Shown: positions 1 to 7,488 of the stretch, one piece after another
Layout: each line of letters begins with the position of its first letter
Numbering within the stretch: position 1 is the stretch's first letter
NCBI RefSeq assembly: GCF_041080815.1
Contig: NZ_CP160205.1
Coordinates: forward strand, 4,216,001-4,280,000
DNA length: 64,000 bases
Reading direction: 5' to 3'
Source: Mucilaginibacter yixingensis
GTDB lineage: Bacteria > Bacteroidota > Bacteroidia > Sphingobacteriales > Sphingobacteriaceae
The notes under the pieces: model-generated
The model's input: only the letters and a program-made list of their open reading frames with translations
The model's database searches: none
What the model was told of the DNA's origin: nothing
Translations under genes and position numbers: made by a program

Positions 1-1
1 C

Positions 2-385
2 CGCCACATTGCTAAAAACCTGGTAGCTGCCGGCGTTTGTAACGAAGTATTGGTACAGGTATCATACGCTATCGGCGTGGCACAGCCAATGGGTATCTAC
101 GTAAACACTTATGGCACCACTAAAGTTAAACTGAACGATGGCGAAATTGCTGCCAAAGTAGAGCAGATCTTTAACATGACGCCGTATGCTATTGAAACCC
201 GCTTTAAACTGCGTAACCCTATCTATAGCGAAACCGCAGCGTACGGCCACTTTGGCAAACAGAATGAGGTTGTAACCAAAACCTTTACAGCTCCAGACGG
301 CACCGTGATTACCAAACAGGTGGAACTGTTTACCTGGGAAAAACTGGATTATGTTGATCAGGTAAAAGCTGCTTTCGGATTATAA
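2..385 (+). CDS. metK: S-adenosylmethionine synthetase, C-terminal part (5' truncated by window)
   Basis: MetK makes S-adenosylmethionine from methionine and ATP in the cytoplasm. The reading frame is open from base 2, so only about the last 127 residues of a protein usually near 400-420 residues are present. Visible family signatures are HIAKNLVAAG, QVSYAIGVAQP, the segment with NMTPYAIETRFKLRNPIY that corresponds to the FDLRP region, and the AYGHFGK motif near the end. The frame is intact to its stop, and a strong perfect hairpin follows about 40 bp later. Identity is secure from these motifs; the start and promoter lie outside the window. Confidence 0.95.
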   Translation, partial: RHIAKNLVAAGVCNEVLVQVSYAIGVAQPMGIYVNTYGTTKVKLNDGEIAAKVEQIFNMTPYAIETRFKLRNPIYSETAAYGHFGKQNEVVTKTFTAPDGTVITKQVELFTWEKLDYVDQVKAAFGL

Positions 386-387
386 TT

Positions 388-417
388 AGTCCGGAAGTCA
401 GAAAGACCGAAAGACCG
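388..417. repeat. Half copy of a GTCCGGAAGTC-type palindrome
   Basis: Just behind the metK stop lies a run built of short GTCCGGAAGTC / AGACCGAAAG units. It resembles one arm of the complete inverted repeat at 6566-6688. No opposite arm is visible before the terminator, so this looks like a solo arm or decayed copy. Confidence 0.5.
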
Positions 418-422
418 TAAGC

Positions 423-470
423 ATATAAAAAGAAAAGCGCCCCATGTTCGGGGCGCTTTTCTTTTTATAT
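423..470. terminator. Perfect 21-bp stem bidirectional terminator
   Basis: Bases 423-443 and 450-470 are exactly complementary around the 6-base loop ATGTTC, with a GC core (GCGCCCC/GGGGCGC) flanked by A and T runs on either side. It sits between the convergent metK (+) and the small membrane gene (-), so it can terminate both directions. Confidence 0.9.
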
Positions 471-488
471 AATATGTTATCAGAGAAC

Positions 489-818
489 TTAAGCCAATCC
501 TCTGTTTTTCAGTGCAACTTTATATTCGGCTAACGCGATTAACGACACAATTGCACTAAACAACAAGTTTATAATCAGGGCAAAGCAAAACACTGCGATA
601 CTTTCAATAACACGAGACTGACCGCAATGCAAGCAATTCATCTCATCTCCCCCTGAAATAGACGCAGCCCAGACAGCTGTGCAGATAGAAAGAAAAAAGC
701 AGATGAGCGCCGTTCTACCTATAGAAACGTCTATTTTAAACTGCACCCGCCAAATCACCATCATTAACTGAATTACAGGCACTATGGCGATGATAACGCA
801 ACGAAAAAATGTTTCCAT
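489..818 (-). CDS. Small multi-pass membrane protein, unknown function
   Basis: This 109-residue protein is not one I recognise. Three hydrophobic stretches (about residues 6-22, 35-52 and 70-96) predict an inner-membrane protein. Between the second and third is a short polar loop containing NCLHCG, a CxxC pair that might bind metal or form a disulfide. The tail is basic. It starts with ATG and stands alone between the metK terminator and the photolyase-like gene. The base composition is more A+T-rich than its neighbours, but no mobile-element trace is attached. Treated as a real but uncharacterised gene. Confidence 0.55.
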   Translation of the reverse strand: METFFRCVIIAIVPVIQLMMVIWRVQFKIDVSIGRTALICFFLSICTAVWAASISGGDEMNCLHCGQSRVIESIAVFCFALIINLLFSAIVSLIALAEYKVALKNRGLA

Positions 819-893
819 AATAAGGTTTATTATTAATGCAGAAATGCCACATTAAGTAACCTATTTATGAAAAAAATATTTGTTTGTCAGATC

Positions 894-2180
894 TCAGCCC
901 GCTACCGCCACGCCGCTTAACCAGGTCTGTATAAACGGCTCACTCGGGTCATGGTCTGCAGCTGGCTTTACCGAGGTAAAGTACTTATTCTCACGCGGGT
1001 CGCAGCCTACACCGGCAATAAATGCCCAGTTACCCCAGTTGCTGGCGGGTTGGTAATCAATGAGTTGTTCTTCGAAATAAGAAGCGCCTTTGGTCCAGTC
1101 TACCTTTAGCTCTTTTACCAGGAAGTTGGCCACCGTTTGGCGGCAATAGTTGCTGATATAGCCCGTAGCTTTTAACTCATGCATACAAGCATCAACAAAC
1201 GGAACGCCGGTGGTACCGTTTTTCCACTGCTCAAATAACGCATGCTGATCTTTGCTTACTGCTGGGGCATCATCCCTGAAACCATCTGATTTAAAGAACT
1301 GGTTACCATACTTTTTGAACATAAAGCGAAAGTAATCGCGCCAAAGCAATTCCATCACCAACGAGTGGTTTTGCGTCTGCTCATGTTTTACAGCTTCCCA
1401 ATACACCTGTCGCGGCGAGATGCAACCAAAGGCCATCCATGGCGATAGTTGCGAGCCATAGGTGGCGTTACGTACTACTTTGCCTGTGTTTGGTTTATGG
1501 GTAATAAAATAATTTTCGAGCCTATGTTTAGCTTCTGTTTCACCACCTGCAAAATGAAAATTATCACGGGGATCAGTCACCGGCTCGTCCAGGCCCAGAT
1601 CAGTCAGGGTTGGGATCTCTCCGGGTTCATCAATCTGCGGTACAGGGATGTTTTCTGGTGCCGGGGCAATGTGCCTTACGGTGCTATCGCGCTCTACCTT
1701 CTTTTTAAAAACGGCAAAGCTATCGGGAATATCTTTAATGGGGAACGGCAGATCCTCTTTATGGTAAAGGGTATGGCCAATGAAATGCTTGAGGTTAAGC
1801 CTGATTTTCCACAACGCCGCTTCTACCTGCTCTGAAATACCGGTTTCTTCAAACGCTACCTCGCGGTGATGATAAACCTCGTTCACCTGAAATTGCTGTG
1901 CCAGTTGCGTGATCACCTCGGCAGGGTTACCGGTGCGTACCAGTAACTCAGCACCCATGGCCCGCAAATTATCGCGCAGATTAGCTACCGACTCCAGCAA
2001 AAATTTAGCCCTAACGTTTCCGGTCTTTAACGTACCAGAAGCGGTGGTTCTGAAGTAGAAAGGATCAAAACAATAAACAGGCAATACTTTGTCGGCCCTG
2101 CGTGAAGCTTCCAGCAAAATCTCGTTGTCCTCTATCCGCAGGTCATTTCTGAACCAAACAAGTATTGTTTTTTCACTCAT
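894..2180 (-). CDS. DASH-family cryptochrome / photolyase-like flavoprotein
   Basis: The 428-residue protein opens with ILVWFRNDLRIEDNEIL, the photolyase N-terminal alpha/beta domain. The stretch GHTLYHKEDLPF (about residues 134-145), followed by a PDSFAVFKKKVE segment, is characteristic of the CRY-DASH subgroup. The FAD-binding half shows YGSQLSPWMAFGCISPR (near 240), LLWRDYFRF (near 283) and QPASNWGNWAFIAGVG close to the C-terminus. DASH proteins bind FAD, often with a pterin antenna, and repair cyclobutane dimers mainly in single-stranded DNA; some act in light signalling. The length is slightly short because the C-terminus ends soon after the FAD domain. Upstream lies a palindromic repeat rather than another gene. 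Subfamily assignment is confident; repair versus signalling cannot be decided from sequence. Confidence 0.9.
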   Translation of the reverse strand: MSEKTILVWFRNDLRIEDNEILLEASRRADKVLPVYCFDPFYFRTTASGTLKTGNVRAKFLLESVANLRDNLRAMGAELLVRTGNPAEVITQLAQQFQVNEVYHHREVAFEETGISEQVEAALWKIRLNLKHFIGHTLYHKEDLPFPIKDIPDSFAVFKKKVERDSTVRHIAPAPENIPVPQIDEPGEIPTLTDLGLDEPVTDPRDNFHFAGGETEAKHRLENYFITHKPNTGKVVRNATYGSQLSPWMAFGCISPRQVYWEAVKHEQTQNHSLVMELLWRDYFRFMFKKYGNQFFKSDGFRDDAPAVSKDQHALFEQWKNGTTGVPFVDACMHELKATGYISNYCRQTVANFLVKELKVDWTKGASYFEEQLIDYQPASNWGNWAFIAGVGCDPRENKYFTSVKPAADHDPSEPFIQTWLSGVAVAG

Positions 2181-2299
2181 AGTTTATAGCGTGCAGCAGA
2201 AAATCCAACTAAGTTACAAAAAACAGGACTATCGCACCCGCTTCTGCTACCGTTGTACCAACATTTTGACACCGGGGCTACATTCATCAGTTTCCTCTC

Positions 2300-2386
2300 G
2301 TCATGCTGAACTTGTTTCAGCACCCCACATGCCAAGCTATTGTGTGGAACCTGCCCTGTGGGGTCCCGAAACAAGTTCGGGATGAC
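2300..2386. repeat. GTCAT...ATGAC two-hairpin palindromic repeat (family A, copy 1)
   Basis: Inverted repeat with GTCAT at 2300 and ATGAC ending at 2386. The left arm holds a local hairpin GCTGAA-n5-TTCAGC. The right arm holds CCCGAA-n5-TTCGGG. The arms are largely complementary to each other but differ at stem bases in ways that keep each local hairpin paired. It lies upstream of the photolyase-like gene and just behind the MFS gene stop. Other copies are at 3919, 31291 and 31743. Confidence 0.85.
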
Positions 2387-2408
2387 CTGTTAGTAGTTGC
2401 GATGTACC

Positions 2409-3752
2409 TTACGCCGTCTTCGCCTCGCTCTTCACCTCCATAGTTCCGTCGGCATCAGCCTGATGAATATCGTTTAAGCCCAGTGGCAATAAGTTCTTTG
2501 TTTTGAAGAAAGTAAAGGATACGATGAAGATGGTCATACACCCGCCAAACAGAACCGCCGGAACGGTACCTAGATATTTAGCGGCCATACCCGATTCAAA
2601 ATCGCCAATCTCATTTGATGACCCGATAAACATCTGGTTAACAGACGATACCCGGCCTCGCATATGATCTGGCGTTAAAAGCTGCATCAGCGTACTACGA
2701 ATAATTACGCTCACACTATCAAAAGCGCCCTGCATAAACATGCAGAATACCGATAGGTAAAATATCCGTGAAAGACCAAACCCTATAATGGCCAAACCAA
2801 AGCCGGTAACGGCAATGAGCAGGTTACGCCACGGGTGATTCATTGGTGAAAAGCGCACCATGGCAATCATGGTAATGGCCGCACCTAATGACATGGCCGT
2901 ACGCATAATACCTGCCCCTTCCGGGCCAACTTTTAAAATATCCAGCGCAAACACCGGCAACAGGGCTACTACGCCGCCGAAGAACACCGAGAAAAGATCG
3001 AGCGTCATGGCGTAGAACATCATTTTGTTGTTGAATACAAAATGCAAACCTTCTTTCAGGCTGGTCCAGATATCCTCTTTCGGCACAAAAACCGGCGGGT
3101 ATTTGCGCAGTCTGTAGATCAACACCAGTGCAATGAGCAGGAATACTTGAATGATACCAAATGTAGCGGTGATGCCTGTTAAACCCGAAGAAATATGAGG
3201 AGCATAGGCATACACAAACATAGCCGTTGCAGGGCCTAATATAGCCGCAATTTGAAATGATGAACTGCTGAGCGTACTGGCTTTGGGATACAACTCTTTA
3301 GGAATACTCTGCGCATAAACCGTAAACGTAGCCGGACCGTAAAATGCCCGTGCAACCCCATTACCAAATATCATGGCATACAAAATGGGCAACACCCAGC
3401 CAGTTTTGATGTAAGCATGTACACTGCTTAGTGTAGCCGTAAACATCACCAGTGCGCAAAAGAAAACACCGCCAAAGATAAGCAGGAGCATTTTACGCTT
3501 CTCGTACTTATCGGCAATATAACCGCCGTATAATGCTATACCCACGGCAGGAATAGCTTCACCCAGCCCCACAAAGGCCAGAGCTACTTTACTATGCGTA
3601 ATCTCATAAATGTAGAAACCGAGTACGGTGGTTTGCATCATGTAGGCAAACGTAAAAAAGAAACGCATACCTAAATATGACCGGAAATCTTTATAGCGCA
3701 GTGGCGCAAACCGGTCTTCCTGTTGTGGGGTACTATCTCCTTCGCCTGACAC
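2409..3752 (-). CDS. Major facilitator superfamily exporter (EntS-like MFS_3)
   Basis: The protein has 447 residues and about twelve hydrophobic segments, as expected of an inner-membrane MFS carrier. Its N-terminal layout (PLRYKDFRSYLGMRF, then a loop with GGYIADKYEKRKML between the second and third helices) matches the MFS_3 / enterobactin-exporter-like group, which usually exports siderophores, drugs or other small hydrophobic compounds by proton antiport. A second DHMRGRVSS loop near residue 350 marks the C-terminal repeat. The start is GTG: no in-frame ATG lies near the beginning. Palindromic repeats flank it on both sides, so it is probably a single-gene transcript. The substrate cannot be inferred. 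Confidence 0.85.
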   Translation of the reverse strand: MSGEGDSTPQQEDRFAPLRYKDFRSYLGMRFFFTFAYMMQTTVLGFYIYEITHSKVALAFVGLGEAIPAVGIALYGGYIADKYEKRKMLLLIFGGVFFCALVMFTATLSSVHAYIKTGWVLPILYAMIFGNGVARAFYGPATFTVYAQSIPKELYPKASTLSSSSFQIAAILGPATAMFVYAYAPHISSGLTGITATFGIIQVFLLIALVLIYRLRKYPPVFVPKEDIWTSLKEGLHFVFNNKMMFYAMTLDLFSVFFGGVVALLPVFALDILKVGPEGAGIMRTAMSLGAAITMIAMVRFSPMNHPWRNLLIAVTGFGLAIIGFGLSRIFYLSVFCMFMQGAFDSVSVIIRSTLMQLLTPDHMRGRVSSVNQMFIGSSNEIGDFESGMAAKYLGTVPAVLFGGCMTIFIVSFTFFKTKNLLPLGLNDIHQADADGTMEVKSEAKTA

Positions 3753-3812
3753 GTAATTATACTTTTTTGTTGTGCGGCAAAGTTACGGGCTTTTAACAAA
3801 AATGAAAAGTTT

Positions 3813-3886
3813 GAACCAGGATTAAACGAATTTATGAGATTAATGTGAACCAGGATTAAAAGATTTTTAAGATTTGCAGGATTTCT
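3813..3886. repeat. Direct repeat of GAACCAGGATTAAA
   Basis: GAACCAGGATTAAA occurs at 3813-3826 and again at 3847-3860, followed by AAGATTTGCAGGATTT. Similar A+T-rich GGATTAAA arrays are known as dispersed intergenic sequence in Bacteroidota. It lies between the MFS start and a family A palindrome. No coding potential was seen. Confidence 0.6.
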
Positions 3887-3918
3887 AAACTAAAGGCCGT
3901 AGCCTTTTGTGTTCTTTG

Positions 3919-4007
3919 GTCATGCTGAACTTGTTTCAGCACCCCACATGCATAGTGAACGCTTTGCTAACTCGTATGATGGGGTCCCGAAACAAGTTCG
4001 GGATGAC
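3919..4007. repeat. GTCAT...ATGAC two-hairpin palindromic repeat (family A, copy 2)
   Basis: The arms are nearly identical to copy 1 (left GCTGAA-n5-TTCAGC, right CCCGAA-n5-TTCGGG), but the central spacer is different. It sits immediately behind the recG stop codon in a 290-bp gene-free gap, and could act as a transcript end or mRNA-stabilising structure. Confidence 0.85.
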
Positions 4008-4042
4008 GAAGAATAATTTTTAACTTTTAAATTACCCACCCC

Positions 4043-6148
4043 TTAGGATATCTTATCCCAACTCAAACCGGCTTTGCCTTTCTGGAAAACCTGTTGTAGT
4101 ACTTGATGCTCGGGTTGTGCCAGCGATGGGTCTTTTTCAAAGATTTGCTCTACCTCGGTGCGAGCCAGCAAGAGCAATTGCTGATCGGCAGCCAGATCGG
4201 CGAGTTTCAGGTCAACTACACCGCTTTGCTGGGTACCTTCAATATTACCCGGGCCACGGAGTTTCAGGTCGATCTCTGAGATCTCGAAGCCGTTATTGGT
4301 TTTCACCATGGTATCCAGGCGGATACGCCCATCATTGCTCAGTTTCTGGCTGCTCATCAGGATACAGTAAGATTGCTCAGCGCCTCTGCCTACCCTGCCC
4401 CGTAATTGGTGTAATTGCGACAAGCCGAACCGCTCAGCATTTTCTATAATCATTACCGAAGCGTTGGGTACGTTCACCCCAACCTCAATTACCGTGGTGG
4501 CCACCATAATGTGGGTTTCGCCTTTTACAAAGCGCTGCATTTCAAAATCTTTATCAGCAGCCGAGAGTTTGCCATGCACAATGCTGATGCGATATTGCGG
4601 CAACGGAAACTCGCGCGACATTACTTCGATGCCGTCCTCCAGATTCTTCAGATCAAGCTTTTCGCTTTCTTTAATCAGCGGATAAACCACATACACCTGA
4701 CGGCCTTTTGCAATCTCCTGCTTCATAAAGCCGAACATGCGCAAGCGCTGGCTCTCGTAAAAATGCAGGGTTTCTATGGGTTTGCGTCCGGCAGGGAGCT
4801 CATCTATTACTGATACATCCAGATCGCCATACAAAGTCATAGCCAGCGTGCGGGGAATTGGTGTGGCGGTCATCACCAGCACATGTGGCGGAACGATGTT
4901 TTTGCGCCATAGCTTAGCACGTTGCTCTACACCAAAACGGTGCTGCTCATCAATTACCACAAAGCCCAGGTTTTTAAACTGCACGGCATCCTCAATCAGC
5001 GCATGGGTACCGAAGATGATATGCAGTGAGCCATCTTCCAATTGCTCATGAATCACCTTGCGGTTTTTCTTTGGTGTTGAACCGGTGAGCAAAGCGATAT
5101 TAATAAAATCTTCCCCAATCAATTGCTTGATAGACAGATAATGCTGATTAGCCAGAATTTCCGTCGGCGCCATAAAGCAGGCCTGGAAACCGTTATCCAG
5201 CGCAAAAAGAATACTCATTAGCGCTACAATGGTTTTGCCGCTGCCCACATCGCCCTGTAACAGGCGGTTCATCTGCACGCCGCGCTGGGTATCCAGCCGA
5301 ATTTCTTTCAATACCCGTTTTTGCGCACCGGTGAGCGGAAAAGGCAGCTTATGCTCGTAAAACTCGTTAAAGTAATGCCCCACTTTATCAAACACATTGC
5401 CCTTAAACTTATGGGTGCGGATGAGTTTATTACGCAGTAGTTTTAGCTGGATAATAAACAATTCTTCAAACTTGAGCCGATGTTGGGCCTCCTGTAAAGC
5501 GGCTGCATTCTCCGGGAAATGGATATGCCGGTAGGCATCTGCCCTGCCCATCAGCTTTAATTTATTGAGCAGATATAAGGGTAGGTTTTCTGGAATATCT
5601 TTCAGGTGCTGATCAATCAGATGCGCGGTCAGCTTCTGGATACCCTTGCTATCGAGCGAGAATTGCTTGAGCTTTTCTGTGGAGCTATAAACCGGCTGTA
5701 AGGTGGCGTTGCCTTTACGTTTGAGTGTCTCGGGCGAATAGGGCTCGATCTCGGGATGAGCCATCTGGGCCTTGCCGTTAAACTCGCCGGGCTTACCAAA
5801 GATGATGTAGGCCTTGCCGGGGATCAGGCTTTTCTCTACCCACTTAATCCCCTGAAACCATACCAGTTCAATAACGCCGGTATCATCATTGGCTTGTACC
5901 ACCAATCGCTTGGTGTATTTTTCGCCCAGAATTTCTTTGCTTTTCAGGCGCACTATCAGCTGCACCAAAGGCATTTCGGGTTGGAGATCCCTAACCTTGT
6001 AGAATTTAGTACGGTCAATATGCCTGAATGGAAAATGCCGCAGCATATCCCAAAAAGTATAAATGCCGAACTCTTTTTTTAAAAGTTCTGCGCGCTGCGG
6101 ACCAGTGCCTTTCAGGTATTCAACAGGTGTATCTAAAGGCGTATCCAA
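4043..6148 (-). CDS. recG: ATP-dependent DNA helicase RecG
   Basis: RecG is a monomeric superfamily 2 translocase that remodels stalled forks and branched recombination intermediates. The 701-residue protein has the N-terminal wedge/OB domain (about 60-150), Walker A GDVGSGKT (near 300), the DEQH Walker B box (near 398), MTATPIPRT (near 428) and the QLRGRVGRG motif VI (near 584). Length and order match the family. The start MDTPLDTPVEYLKG is the usual Bacteroidota form. The gap to ridA upstream is only 17 bp, so ridA-recG are probably co-transcribed. No anomaly seen. Confidence 0.97.
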   Translation of the reverse strand: MDTPLDTPVEYLKGTGPQRAELLKKEFGIYTFWDMLRHFPFRHIDRTKFYKVRDLQPEMPLVQLIVRLKSKEILGEKYTKRLVVQANDDTGVIELVWFQGIKWVEKSLIPGKAYIIFGKPGEFNGKAQMAHPEIEPYSPETLKRKGNATLQPVYSSTEKLKQFSLDSKGIQKLTAHLIDQHLKDIPENLPLYLLNKLKLMGRADAYRHIHFPENAAALQEAQHRLKFEELFIIQLKLLRNKLIRTHKFKGNVFDKVGHYFNEFYEHKLPFPLTGAQKRVLKEIRLDTQRGVQMNRLLQGDVGSGKTIVALMSILFALDNGFQACFMAPTEILANQHYLSIKQLIGEDFINIALLTGSTPKKNRKVIHEQLEDGSLHIIFGTHALIEDAVQFKNLGFVVIDEQHRFGVEQRAKLWRKNIVPPHVLVMTATPIPRTLAMTLYGDLDVSVIDELPAGRKPIETLHFYESQRLRMFGFMKQEIAKGRQVYVVYPLIKESEKLDLKNLEDGIEVMSREFPLPQYRISIVHGKLSAADKDFEMQRFVKGETHIMVATTVIEVGVNVPNASVMIIENAERFGLSQLHQLRGRVGRGAEQSYCILMSSQKLSNDGRIRLDTMVKTNNGFEISEIDLKLRGPGNIEGTQQSGVVDLKLADLAADQQLLLLARTEVEQIFEKDPSLAQPEHQVLQQVFQKGKAGLSWDKIS

Positions 6149-6165
6149 CAGCGCGCAGTTTAGTT

Positions 6166-6543
6166 TTAGCCTACCAGTGCAATTACTGCAATTTCTACGT
6201 TTACGTTTTTAGGCAGGGCGGCAACCTGTACGGTTTCGCGGGCTGGAAATGGCTCGCTCATGTATGGCGCATAGGTTTCGTTCACGGCAGCAAAATCGCC
6301 CATATCTTTCAAAAAGATGGTAGTTTTTACCACGCGGCTAAAATCTGTACCGGCCTCGGTAAGGATCGCTTTCAGGTTTTCCATCACCTGGGCAGCCTCG
6401 GTACGGATGTCGTCCATTACCAACTCGCCGGTAGCAGGGTTTATGGCCACCTGACCAGAAACGAAAAGAAAGCCATTGGCTGCAATAGCCTGGCTGTATG
6501 GACCGATTGGGGCTGGCGCATTGGCGCTAACGATGTTTTTCAT
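6166..6543 (-). CDS. ridA: RidA family enamine/imine deaminase
   Basis: RidA hydrolyses reactive enamine/imine intermediates such as 2-aminoacrylate released by PLP enzymes, protecting them from inactivation. The 125-residue length is standard. Family signatures are APIGPYSQAI near the N-terminus, FVSGQVAINP, and FPARETVQVAALPKN near the C-terminus, where the Arg (about 101) matches the substrate-carboxylate-binding Arg of E. coli RidA. It is cytosolic, trimeric in known members, and lies directly upstream of recG on the same strand. An inverted repeat lies immediately 5' of it. Confidence 0.95.
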   Translation of the reverse strand: MKNIVSANAPAPIGPYSQAIAANGFLFVSGQVAINPATGELVMDDIRTEAAQVMENLKAILTEAGTDFSRVVKTTIFLKDMGDFAAVNETYAPYMSEPFPARETVQVAALPKNVNVEIAVIALVG

Positions 6544-6565
6544 GATTGTGTTGTAGTCGGGGTTC

Positions 6566-6688
6566 GGTCCGAAAGTCGGGAAGACCGAAAGTCCGGAAGA
6601 TGATTATTCAGTTAATTAATGTTCTTTTCTCCATAACTGACCACGAAGCTGATCTTCCGGACTTTCCGACTTCACGGACTTCCGGACC
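6566..6688. repeat. Long imperfect inverted repeat (GGTCCG/GAAGTC type)
   Basis: The arms 6566-6603 and about 6650-6688 are complementary over most of their length, each made of repeated AAGTC/GACCGAAAG units and ending in GGTCC/GGACC. The roughly 45-base centre is A+T-rich. It fills the gap between the ridA start and the 47-codon micro-gene. A single related arm occurs at 388-417. Confidence 0.75.
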
Positions 6689-6693
6689 ACGAT

Positions 6694-6837
6694 CTACTTC
6701 TTCAAAATCAGCCATTGTATCAGCTTCCACAAAATACCCACAACGAACATAATAATGGCCGTTGCATTGATGATATGCATCACCTTCAAATTAAAACTGG
6801 TTGGCCTGTTCGGGTCTTTCTTACGGAAGAAGTACAT
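6694..6837 (-). CDS. 47-residue single-span membrane micro-protein (DUF6728-like)
   Basis: Reading from ATG at 6837 to TAG at 6694 gives a 47-residue protein: a basic, polar N-terminus MYFFRKKDPNRPTSFN, then a hydrophobic helix (about residues 20-45) containing INATAII and GILWKLIQWLI, ending in two lysines. The pattern matches a short conserved Bacteroidota family that I recall as DUF6728, with a KKDPNRP motif and one membrane span. Function is unknown. It sits between an unknown membrane protein gene and ridA on the same strand. I call it a real gene because of the family resemblance rather than length; a database search would settle it. Confidence 0.75.
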   Translation of the reverse strand: MYFFRKKDPNRPTSFNLKVMHIINATAIIMFVVGILWKLIQWLILKK

Positions 6838-6857
6838 ATGGCAAATGTAGGAAAAAG

Positions 6858-7439
6858 TTAATGTTTCAAAGATGATAGTAAAGTGGTTTTGCGCCTGCGT
6901 TTATTGATAAAGCAGATCAATAGAATCAACAATGAATAAACACACCATATCTGTATATAGTAGAACCAATCTTCAATAAAGTAAGACAATACATGGTTTA
7001 TATCCAATCTGCCTACCTCATAAAGAATTATATATTTATTAAGATAATAAAGCACCAACTGTGGAATAACAATAGCTAATGCGGCATAAACCGACTGCCT
7101 GAAACGTCTTAGCCAAAATAACTGAGGCAACAGTTGATAAGCTATAAGTTGCCCCCCAAGTGCCCACCAATACGCCCCCCTAGCCCGGTTGATGCTATAT
7201 TGATAATACTCAGCACCCGAAAAATAAGCTAAATAGAATTCGTACACCATTATAGCTAAACTTAAAAGTGCGGCTATAAGCATCGCAACATTCACCGCAA
7301 TTACCTGGGACCGTTTTTCAATTAACCTTTGTTTTAAATGCCAAATTATTAATAGCGCAGGCGCCGATAACAAGCTGCATTTAAAGACTGCTTGCGGTAG
7401 AAAATGAAAAATAAACTCAGCTAAACTATTACTACCCAT
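6858..7439 (-). CDS. Multi-pass membrane protein, unknown function
   Basis: The 193-residue protein has about five hydrophobic segments (near residues 20-34, 45-70, 88-106, 115-132 and 158-178) separated by short basic loops (RLIEKRSQ, RRFRQS), and ends in a basic tail with NKRRRKTT. No family motif is recognised. Tyr and Trp are abundant. It starts with ATG. The next gene upstream on this strand is the M28 peptidase, about 50 bp away, so co-transcription is possible. The base composition is more A+T-rich than the flanking housekeeping genes. Confidence 0.6.
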   Translation of the reverse strand: MGSNSLAEFIFHFLPQAVFKCSLLSAPALLIIWHLKQRLIEKRSQVIAVNVAMLIAALLSLAIMVYEFYLAYFSGAEYYQYSINRARGAYWWALGGQLIAYQLLPQLFWLRRFRQSVYAALAIVIPQLVLYYLNKYIILYEVGRLDINHVLSYFIEDWFYYIQIWCVYSLLILLICFINKRRRKTTLLSSLKH

Positions 7440-7488
7440 TTACAAATTATTCTTAACCGGATATTGTAATTCATTGTCCGTTCCATCA

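Noticed and set aside
2089..2385. Open frames running through the palindrome at 2300-2386
   Set aside because: They consist of repeat sequence and the antisense of the photolyase start, without family resemblance.
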